Part shown: positions 16,287-24,500 of the stretch, piece by piece
How positions within the stretch are numbered: the stretch's first letter is position 1
How the letters are laid out: each line of letters opens with the position of its first letter
Source of the DNA: Sandaracinus amylolyticus
GTDB taxonomy: Bacteria; Myxococcota_A; Polyangia; Polyangiales; Sandaracinaceae
Assembly: GCF_021631985.1 (NCBI RefSeq)
Contig: NZ_CP070225.1
Coordinates: 5,890,001-5,954,000, forward strand
DNA: 64,000 nt
Direction of reading: 5' to 3'
Notes under the pieces: model-generated
Databases searched by the model: none
Told to the model about the DNA's origin: nothing
What the model saw: only the letters and a program-made list of their open reading frames with translations
Made by a program: the position numbers and the translations under genes

Positions 16287-18002
16287 ATGTTCGATCCCAG
16301 TCTCCGCGGGCAGCGCATCGCGCACGCGTACGCGCAGATGCCAGGCGCGCTCGCGGGCTCGGCGACGGTGACGACGCTCTTCGCGATCACCGCGTGCGGC
16401 ACCGGCGGAAGCGTGCACCTGTCGTGGTGGATCGTGCTGCAGGTGCTGGCGATCGCGGCGAACGTCGCGATCCTCGTCGCGTACCGGCGCGGTCGCTTCG
16501 AGGCGCATCGCGCGCTGTGGGCGCGGCGCTGGGGCACGCTCGTCATCGGGATCGGCTGGGGCATCGGCGGGCTCGTGTGGCCCATGCACGACGAGTTCGG
16601 CACCGGCATCGCGATGTCGTTCTGCCTCGCGGGGCTCGCCGCGTCGGCGACCAGCACGCTCGCCGCCGATCCGACCGGCTACGCGATGTTCGCGATCACC
16701 GCGCTCGGCCCCGACGTCGCGGCGTCCGCAGGGCCGCGGTGGTGGACCGCGGGATTGCTCGCGGCGTTCCTCTGCGCGTCGTTCTTCATGGTCTGGCAGA
16801 ACGCGGTGGTGCTGCGCGCCGCGCTCTCGCTGCGCTTCGAGAACGCCGAGCTCCTCGCGCGCGCGATCGAGGATCGCGAGGCCGCCGAGGAGGCCCGCGC
16901 GCGGGCCGAGTCCGCGGCGACCGCGAAGACGCGCTTCCTCGCCGCCGCGAGCCACGATCTGCGTCAGCCGCTGCAGGCGCTCTCGCTCTTCGTCGACGTG
17001 CTCGCGACCGAGCCACCGGTGCCCGAGGCGCGTCGTCGCGGCGCGGTCGACGCGCTCGTGCGCACGGTGCACGCGCTGCGCGCGATGCTCGAAGGGCTGC
17101 TCGATCTCTCGCGGCTCGACGCGGGGATCGTCGTCGCAGAGCCCCAGGTCGTGTCGCTCGCGCCGCTCGTCGGCGAGGTGATCGCAGCGCTGCACGACGA
17201 GGCGGACGCGCGCGGCGTGACGCTGAGCGCGGCGGGCCCCGAGCTCGACGTGCGCGCCGATCCCGCGCTGCTCGCGCGGGTCGCGCACAACCTCGCGGCG
17301 AACGCGGTGCGGCACGGCGGGCGCGGTCGCGTGCTGATCGCGACGCGTCGTCGCGGCGATCGCGCGTGGCTCCAGATCTTCGATCAGGGCCCGGGAATTC
17401 CGGACGAAGCGCGCGAGCGCATCTTCGAGGAGTTCGTGCAGCTCGGGAACCCCGAGCGCGATCGCACCAAGGGGCTCGGACTCGGGCTCTCGATGGTGCA
17501 GCGCATCTGCGAGCTCGCGGGATGGACGCTCTCGCTGCGCAGCGAGGTGGGGCGCGGGAGCGTGTTCACCGTCGAGCTCCCGCTCGCGACGAGCGAGCCG
17601 GTGCGCGAGCCGAGGCCGAGCGTGCCGCCCGCGTCGCGCGCCCTGCGGATCCTGCTCGTCGACGACGACGTGCTGGTGCGCCAGGCGCTCGAGGGATGGC
17701 TCGAGCAGTGCGGCTGCGAGGTGCACGTCGCGGGGAGCGCGGAGGAAGCGCTCGAGACGCTGCGCACGGGATGCGAGCCCGACGCGGTGGTCAGCGATCT
17801 GCGGCTGCCGGGCGCGCTCAGCGGCGCCGATCTCGCAGATCGGATCGCGCGACCGCTGATCCTGCTGACCGGCGACGTCGACGTGCCCGAGGAGCACGGC
17901 GCCGCGATGGTGCTGCGCAAGCCGGTGAGCGGCCCGACGCTGTGGGCGACGCTCACCGAGACGATCGAGCGAGGAGCGAACGGACGGCAGCGCGCCGTGT
18001 GA
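16287..18002 (+). CDS. Hybrid histidine kinase with C-terminal receiver
   Basis: The 571-residue protein has about six N-terminal transmembrane helices (about 20-185), a short coiled coil, then HisKA (AASHDLRQPLQALSLF, His near residue 224), HATPase_c with N box NLAANAVRHGG, G1 DQGPGIP and G2 GLGLGLS, and a C-terminal receiver (about 452-565: ILLVDDD, VVSDLRLPG, LLTGD, LRKPV). The layout (membrane sensor, kinase, receiver, with a divergent LuxR partner) matches RpfC-like or quorum-type hybrid kinases without an HPt domain. An ATG at 16257 is an alternative start adding 10 residues. Its 3' end forms one arm of a strong hairpin. Confidence 0.92.
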   Translation: MFDPSLRGQRIAHAYAQMPGALAGSATVTTLFAITACGTGGSVHLSWWIVLQVLAIAANVAILVAYRRGRFEAHRALWARRWGTLVIGIGWGIGGLVWPMHDEFGTGIAMSFCLAGLAASATSTLAADPTGYAMFAITALGPDVAASAGPRWWTAGLLAAFLCASFFMVWQNAVVLRAALSLRFENAELLARAIEDREAAEEARARAESAATAKTRFLAAASHDLRQPLQALSLFVDVLATEPPVPEARRRGAVDALVRTVHALRAMLEGLLDLSRLDAGIVVAEPQVVSLAPLVGEVIAALHDEADARGVTLSAAGPELDVRADPALLARVAHNLAANAVRHGGRGRVLIATRRRGDRAWLQIFDQGPGIPDEARERIFEEFVQLGNPERDRTKGLGLGLSMVQRICELAGWTLSLRSEVGRGSVFTVELPLATSEPVREPRPSVPPASRALRILLVDDDVLVRQALEGWLEQCGCEVHVAGSAEEALETLRTGCEPDAVVSDLRLPGALSGADLADRIARPLILLTGDVDVPEEHGAAMVLRKPVSGPTLWATLTETIERGANGRQRAV

Positions 18003-18017
18003 GCGCACTGCCGTCCG
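17981..18017. terminator. Bidirectional hairpin between kinase and lipoprotein genes
   Basis: CGGACGGCAG (17981-17990) pairs perfectly with CTGCCGTCCG (18008-18017); an inner GCGC/GCGC pair can extend the stem. It covers the kinase stop codon and ends before the stop of the convergent lipoprotein gene. No T-run. Confidence 0.55.
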
Positions 18018-18025
18018 CGGCGCGC

Positions 18026-21000
18026 TCAGAGCGCGCAGTCGGCCGTGTCGAGGATCAGCAGGCTCGAGCGGGGCGCGCTCGGCGCGCTCGGTCCGTTGGG
18101 CCAGCCACCCGCGCCCGCCCCGCCGGCCGCACCCGCGGTGCCGGTCGACGCGGAGAGACCGAGCACCCCGCTGCGGCACACGAACTGCGCGATCGAGGGC
18201 CCTGCCGCACCGCCGCCACCACCGCCCCCCGCGCCACCGGACCGACCGTCGCCGCCGCGACCGCCGCCCGCGCTGTCGCGCGCGTCGATCGCACAGCACC
18301 ACGAGTCGAACGTGCGGCCGCCGCCCGCGCCTGCGCCACCCGCGCCACCCGCACCGCCGGCGCCGCCGTCGCCGCCGTCGCCACCGCGGCCGCCCTGACC
18401 GCTCGCGAAGGTCGAGCTCTCCACGATCACGCCCGACGACGCGACGACCACGAGGCCGAACGAGCCACCTGCCGCCGTTCCGCCGCCACCGGGCGCGCCG
18501 CCACAGCCGCCCGCGCCACCACCGCCGCCGCCGCCGCCGGCCGCGCCGCCGCAGACCGTGTCGCAGTCACCGGCACCGCCGCCTGCGCCGCCGCTGCCGC
18601 CTCGGCCTGCGCCACCCGCGCCGCCGTTGCCCTGTCCGCTCAGCGCCGCCCACAGGCCGCTGCTGACCGAGCCACTGCGCGTGATCGCGGACGCGCTCGC
18701 GCCTTGCGATCCGTTGCCTCCGCACGACTGTCCGCCGCCGCCGTCGGCGGCCCAGGTGCCGGGGACCGGGCAGCTGTACGCGGAGACGCCGCCACCGCCG
18801 CCACCGCAGCCGCCGTCGCCTTCGGGCGCGCCGCCGTTGCCGCCGCTGTACGTGCCGCCGCACGCGCCGCCGACGTTGTCTCCGCCGCCGCTGCCGCCGT
18901 GACCACCGGCGACTCCGCAGCTCGACCCGCCGCCACCGCCGCCGCCGGGTCGCACGCCGCTTCCGCCGTTGCCGCCCGACGCGGCCTGCGGCTGATCCCC
19001 CGCCGAGATGCCGTCCGCGCCGCGCCCCGCGGTCGCGATGACGAAGCGCAGCACGACGCCGCCGCTCGCGCCCGCGGGCGAGTCCACGATGCGCACCGCG
19101 TACACCGACGTGCCCGCCTGCGGCGGCGCAGTGCTCGAGCCCGCGCGGATCGTGAAGCGCTCGACGATCGTCTCGCTCGTCACGCCGATCGCCGCGAGCG
19201 CCTCGACGCGTCCCTCGGCGACGTCGATGTTCTGCTGCTCGATCGTCGTCACGTTCGCCGCGCTGCGCGACCAACCGCTCGCGCGATCGTAGCCGCCGTG
19301 GATCGACACGCCGTTCGCGAGGCGCACGCGCTCGCGGTACGTGCCCCCGCTCACCGCGACGTGGTGGATGCCGCGCCCCGCGGCCGCGGTGATGCCCTGC
19401 GTGATCGTCGCGTAGGGGAACTGGCGCGTGCCGTCGCCCGTCGAGTTGCTGCCGTTCGTCGCGACGAAGACCAGGTCGCGCACGTCGCCGTCGATGCCGT
19501 CGCAGTTGCTGTCGAGCGACGCGGGATCGGGCGCGTCGGGCGCGGTCGGGTACGCGTTGCGATCGCCGGGCGCGCAGTCGCCGCCGACCGTCGCGAAGCG
19601 CGAGCCGAGGTGCGTGGGCTCGGCGCACGCGACCACTCGATCGGTCGAGTCACCGAAGCCGTCCTCGTCGGCGTCGCGATAGAACGTGACCTCGCGTCCA
19701 TCGCAGCCGCACTGCAGACGTCCGAAGTCCGACGCATCGGCGAACGCCTCGGCGAACCCGGTCTCGCTCGACACCGGACAGAGCGCGGACCACTGCGACT
19801 CGTCGACGCATCCCGCGACCTCGCGCGTCGCGTCGACGTAGCGCACCGCCGCCCATCCGACGCTGCCCGCCGTGGGGAACGGGTTCACGTCGCAGCGCAG
19901 ATCCGAGCCCGCGCTCGCATAACACTCCTGGAAGTCGAGGTGGCCGCGCGACGCGTCGAACGCGGACTCCGGCGCGGCGTGGGGCGCCGCGTCCTCGCCG
20001 ACGAGCGTGCACTTGAACTGGCTGTGATGACCGAACCCGCGCCACGCCTCCTCGGCGCTCTCCCACGCGCGGATCTGGCAGAGCCCGTGGAGCGGCGGAT
20101 CGTCGGCGCCCGGCGTCACCTCGACCGGCGGCATCGTCACCTCGCACGCGCCCTCGCCCTCGCACGTGTACTCGGCGAAGTCGAAGCCGGGCGCGGGATC
20201 GCCGGTCTCCGGCGCGGGCTCGAAGCGCGCATCGCGCTGGCGCGCGCAGTGACGCCAGTAGCTCCCGGCGCCGGTGCCGTACTGCAGCGGGACGAGCGGC
20301 CACGCGCCGCCCGCGGTGAGCACCTGCGAGCAGCGGCTGCGCTCGCGGATCACGAGCTGGCCCGGCGCGCCGGGCACGTAGACGCTGTCGTGCAGCTCGA
20401 AGAAGTACGAGAACGCCGACCAGTCGGCGCGCCCGGGCTGGTGCGTCGGGTGTGCCTGCAGCACGTCCTCGGAGCCGTCGTCGTCGTAGTCGGCGTCGAT
20501 GCTCACGCAGCCCTTGGTGAGCCCGTTGAGCTCCGCGGCGCGCAGCGGGCGACCGATCTCGCCGTAGCCGTAGACCGGCGCGCGCGTCGTGGCGGTCGCG
20601 AGCTGCGCGTCGTCGTCGTTGCGATCGGACTCGACGAGCACGAGCGGTGCGCGCGTGGAGGGGCAGTCCTCGCGGCTCGGGCCGCCCTCGCAGAGATAGA
20701 CCGTGAGCTGCTGGCGATACTCGTTCTGCAGGTGCACGCGATCGACGCGCGGCGCGGGACAGCTCGCCTCGGCGACCGCGCGGATCGCGGGGTCGTCGTC
20801 CGAGAGCGCCTGCATCGTGCTCTGCGCGATCCACTGGTCGCCGTCGGCATCGCAGCGGCGGGCACGCGCGGTCGCGTCGCCGGGCCAGAACCAACCGCTC
20901 TCGGTGTCGCAGACGCACGCGCCGGTGACGTCGGTGAGCGGATGGATGCCGGTCTCGCCCTCGCGATCGCAGGTCACCGCGCAGGTCACGCAGCGATCGA

Positions 21001-21577
21001 GCTCGACCGAGAAGGCCTCGCCCGCGCCGCACGGCATCGGCACGCACTCGCACTGGGTGGGATCGGTCTCGAGCGGCATCGCCATCTCGTCGTCACGGCA
21101 CACCTCACCGCCGCACACGACCTGCATCACGCAGAGCCCGTCGCGCTCGTCGAAGCCCTGGAGGCACGCGCCGCACGAGGCGCCGGTCGCGAGCGCGTCG
21201 CACGCGCGGTGCTCCGTCGCGCAGCGGCTCGCGATGCTGCCGGGCGCCGCGGGATCGCAGCTCGGCGGGGGCGTGCACGCGGGATCCGCGCACTGCGTGC
21301 ACGCACCGCTCGACGCGTCGAGCTCGTAGCCGGCCTCGCACTCCGAGAGGCAGATCGGCCCGGTGGGCGTGTCCTCGCAGCGACGTCGCGCCGGGCACGA
21401 CGCGGTGCCCACGATCGTCGCGCAGGTCTCGGCCTCCGTGCAGCCGCCGTCGGCGCACGCGTCCTCGGGTGTGCCGGAGTCGGCAGGGCCACCTCCGTCG
21501 CTCCCGCCGCATCCGAAGAAAAGAGACATCCCTACGACGGCAATCGCCGTCGCCCTCACATTCCATCGCTCGAGCAT
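18026..21577 (-). CDS. Large lipoprotein: Cys-rich, metal-binding motif, beta-helix and Gly-rich tail
   Basis: A 1183-residue lipoprotein with lipobox FFGC (about Cys 23). Order: Cys-rich modules (about 25-240), an unassigned globular part with many Cys (about 250-620), and a putative metal-binding motif of the DxDxDGxGD / GGDC / NxYP / DSNCDGIDGD type (about 628-690). A right-handed beta-helix of the DUF1565 type follows (about 695-850: GDGTRQFPYATITQGI, VSGGTYRERVRL), then a long Gly/Ala-rich low-complexity stretch (about 870-1140) ending near a few Cys. Such proteins are surface-exposed and probably adhesive or matrix-forming. A strong GGGGGGAG ribosome site precedes the ATG. It is the last gene of the operon with the TcA-like lipoprotein, 16 bases downstream. 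Confidence 0.85.
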   Translation of the reverse strand: MLERWNVRATAIAVVGMSLFFGCGGSDGGGPADSGTPEDACADGGCTEAETCATIVGTASCPARRRCEDTPTGPICLSECEAGYELDASSGACTQCADPACTPPPSCDPAAPGSIASRCATEHRACDALATGASCGACLQGFDERDGLCVMQVVCGGEVCRDDEMAMPLETDPTQCECVPMPCGAGEAFSVELDRCVTCAVTCDREGETGIHPLTDVTGACVCDTESGWFWPGDATARARRCDADGDQWIAQSTMQALSDDDPAIRAVAEASCPAPRVDRVHLQNEYRQQLTVYLCEGGPSREDCPSTRAPLVLVESDRNDDDAQLATATTRAPVYGYGEIGRPLRAAELNGLTKGCVSIDADYDDDGSEDVLQAHPTHQPGRADWSAFSYFFELHDSVYVPGAPGQLVIRERSRCSQVLTAGGAWPLVPLQYGTGAGSYWRHCARQRDARFEPAPETGDPAPGFDFAEYTCEGEGACEVTMPPVEVTPGADDPPLHGLCQIRAWESAEEAWRGFGHHSQFKCTLVGEDAAPHAAPESAFDASRGHLDFQECYASAGSDLRCDVNPFPTAGSVGWAAVRYVDATREVAGCVDESQWSALCPVSSETGFAEAFADASDFGRLQCGCDGREVTFYRDADEDGFGDSTDRVVACAEPTHLGSRFATVGGDCAPGDRNAYPTAPDAPDPASLDSNCDGIDGDVRDLVFVATNGSNSTGDGTRQFPYATITQGITAAAGRGIHHVAVSGGTYRERVRLANGVSIHGGYDRASGWSRSAANVTTIEQQNIDVAEGRVEALAAIGVTSETIVERFTIRAGSSTAPPQAGTSVYAVRIVDSPAGASGGVVLRFVIATAGRGADGISAGDQPQAASGGNGGSGVRPGGGGGGGSSCGVAGGHGGSGGGDNVGGACGGTYSGGNGGAPEGDGGCGGGGGGVSAYSCPVPGTWAADGGGGQSCGGNGSQGASASAITRSGSVSSGLWAALSGQGNGGAGGAGRGGSGGAGGGAGDCDTVCGGAAGGGGGGGGAGGCGGAPGGGGTAAGGSFGLVVVASSGVIVESSTFASGQGGRGGDGGDGGAGGAGGAGGAGAGGGRTFDSWCCAIDARDSAGGGRGGDGRSGGAGGGGGGGAAGPSIAQFVCRSGVLGLSASTGTAGAAGGAGAGGWPNGPSAPSAPRSSLLILDTADCAL

Positions 21578-21593
21578 CGTCGCTCCCCCCGAT

Positions 21594-24500
21594 TCAACGA
21601 CAGGCGTTGGGATCGGTGAAATCCGTGTAATAGACGTACAGGACGATGTCCTCGATCAGCGTCAGATCGATATCTCGATTCTCGATGTTCTGGAGCTGAT
21701 CGAAGACGAGGCGCCAATTGGTGTTCACGAAGGGCCGCTCGCGCATCTCGTGACGCCGGTACACCGTGGGGTCGAATACGGTGTTGGCGCGATTGAAGTA
21801 CGGATTGGCCACGATCAACGAGGGCGGCAGTCTGTGGAATCGATTGCCCTCGGCGACGGTCCGCAGCGTGCCGGTCCCCTCCTGCCAGATGAGCAGGTCC
21901 GCCTCGTCGTCGCCGAAGCCCGTGCCCTCGAGCTGCACCTCGATGTGCTCGATCTGATGGTTGAACGTGCAGGGCGAGAGGCGCTCGAACGACGTGGAGA
22001 AGGGCACGGTCCACGCGCCGCTCGGGTCGAGGTTGCGGGGATCGGTGAGCCGCTCGTAGAAGCGGCGCCGGCGCTCGGTGGTCGTGAGCTCCACGCCGCC
22101 CTCGCGGAACGGGATCTGGAACACGTGATCCGCGACCGAGATGCGCTGGACACGACGCGCGCGCGTGCGGAACCGGACTCGGAACTCCTCGTAGTCGTCC
22201 TCGAGCTGATCGAGATACGAGTCGAGGTTCGGGAAGTCGTGCGCGACCATCCGGATGAGATGGAGCTGGCCCGCGCGCTCGTAGCTCTGGCTCGTGTAGT
22301 ACTCGAACATGCGAGTCGCGCGATAGGCATGCTCGAGCGCGCGGCGGAACGTGTCGTCGGCAGTCATGACCGACGCGTTCCGATAGACGCGCACGTTCGG
22401 ATCGTTGCGCGATCGTTCGATGTCGACCGCGAGCTCCTCCGCCTCGTGCTGCTCCTCCTGGATGCGCTGCGCCTCGAGGTGCAGTCGCTCCATCTCGGAC
22501 CGGATGAGCGCGAACCGATGCTGGAATTGCAGCGCCTCGAGGTGGTGCTCGGCCACCTGGCGCCAGAGGTCCCGCATGATCGGCTCGGACTCGATCGTGA
22601 GCTCGCGACACTCCTGGCTCGCGACCCAGTGCGCGGTGTCGATGCGCACGCGGTCCGCGTCGATCTCGATCTGGGTGGCGGTCGTCTCGAGCGCGATCGC
22701 GCCCGCGGTGGCGATCGCCGAGCCGAGCGTGAAGAGCGAGAGCGCGCCGCCGTCGGTGATGCACTCCCACGGCGTCATGCAGTCGGCGGCGCCCTGCGTG
22801 AGGAGCATGACGTTCGAGAGCGCGTTCATCGCGCGGTCCATGCCCGAGACCGCGTTGCGCATGTTCCGCGCGGCGCCCTCGAGCGACACGACGCGACCGT
22901 CGGCCTCGTACTGGAAGTCCGCGATCTCCTGGGAGAGATCACAGCGCCCGGCGAGACGCGTCTGCTCGTCGGCCATGCGCTCGAAGAGGTGATCGACCTG
23001 CAGTCGGAAGAGGCGCTGCTCGTCGCGCAGCTGCATCAGCTCGACGAAGCGCGCGGAGAGCTCGCCGTTGCCCACCATGCCGCAGGGATCACCGAGGAAC
23101 GCGGTGCGCTCGGAGAGCGGCGCGTACTTGCGGATCGCGGGGTACACGCGCCCGTCGCGCGCTCGGAAGCCGCCGCACACCTGCCCGAGGCGCTGCTCGT
23201 GCGCGAGCGCGATGCGCACCAGCTCCGCCTGGAACGACGCCTCGTCGGTCTCGAAGCTGCGGTTGCTCGCGATCGCGTCGTCCTCGTAGCGGCGCGCGGT
23301 CTCGGCGCGGAGGCGGGCGATCCCGAGCACGGCCTCGAACGCGTTGCTGAAGCGCGTGTCGCTCTCGTCGACGGCGGGCAGCGGCACGTAGTCCGGTGCG
23401 AAGCCGAACGCGTTGACGTCGTCGCGCAGCGTCGCGTGGACCTCGCGCATCTCGCCGAGCGCGACGCGGTAGCGACGCTGGGCCTGCTCGATCTCCGACA
23501 CGATCTGGGCGCGCTGGCTCGCGCGCACCCGATCGGCGATGCGCAGCATGAGCCGCGAGAGGATCACGGACTCGAGGAAGGTCTCGGAGTACGCGCGCTC
23601 GAGCACGCGGCGCGCGAGATCGGAGCGCGCGAGCGACTGGTAGCGCGTCGCGATCTCGGCCCACGCGCGCGCCTTCTTGGTCGAGGCGCCGATCAGGCGC
23701 TCGAGGTAGCCGGTCACGAGCTCCTGCGTGATCACCGCGGTGCCCGCCTCGCCCACGTCGGTGCGCACGTCCGCGGCCTCCACCACGGGCGCGAGCACGC
23801 GATAGAAACGATCCGTCGCGAGCTGGAAGTACTGCACCGCCTGGTACAGCGAGCGCATCTCGTAGCCGGCGATGCCCGTGAGATCGACGCCGTTCTCCTC
23901 GAGCGCCGAGCCCGGGAACGCCGCGAGGCTCTCCGCGGCGATGTCGAAGCGCGAGCGCAGCGCGCGGGTGTGCGCCTCGTCGCCGAGCACGACGAGCAGC
24001 TCCGCGTAGAGGCGCTCGAAGCCGTCGGGCAGCGGCCCCACGTGGCTCGGGCCCGCCATGCCCATGCTCGTCGAGAGCGCGCCGCGCAGCGTGCGCCACG
24101 CCTCGGTCCCCGGCGGATCGGCGTGCTCGAGATAGAGCGCGAGAAGGCAGTCGGTGCGCGCGAGCACCTCCTCGAGCAGCGCGGGGTCGTAGCAGTACGG
24201 CGTGCTGTACCCGGTGCCCTCGCACGCGGTGGGCGCGAAGCCGAGCTGGTCGCCCTCGTCGCTCTGGAAGCGCGAGCGATAGCGGAAGGCGTCCTGCACC
24301 AGCGCGGAGAGCGGCGGGAACAGCGCCTCTTCGACGCCGTCCTCGCGCGGCTCGAAGAACACCTTGCCGGCGCGCAGATCGTCGCGGTCCTCGCTGCAGT
24401 AGGTCGCGCCTCCCTCGCAGAGCCACACCGGATCGATCGCGACGGTGGGGCGGGTGCGCTGGGCCCACTCGTCGAGCACCTCGCCGCACGCACCGCGGTC

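Noticed and set aside
18150..19000. Gly-rich stretch as a PE_PGRS or silk-like gene of foreign origin
   Set aside because: It is in frame with the lipoprotein, beta-helix and metal-binding parts and has the same base bias as its neighbours; no sign of separate acquisition.
16277..21619. 1780-codon open frame on the + strand
   Set aside because: It runs in the wrong frame through the hybrid kinase gene and antisense to the Gly-rich lipoprotein gene. The product is Arg/Ala low-complexity with no domain, typical of a GC-bias shadow.
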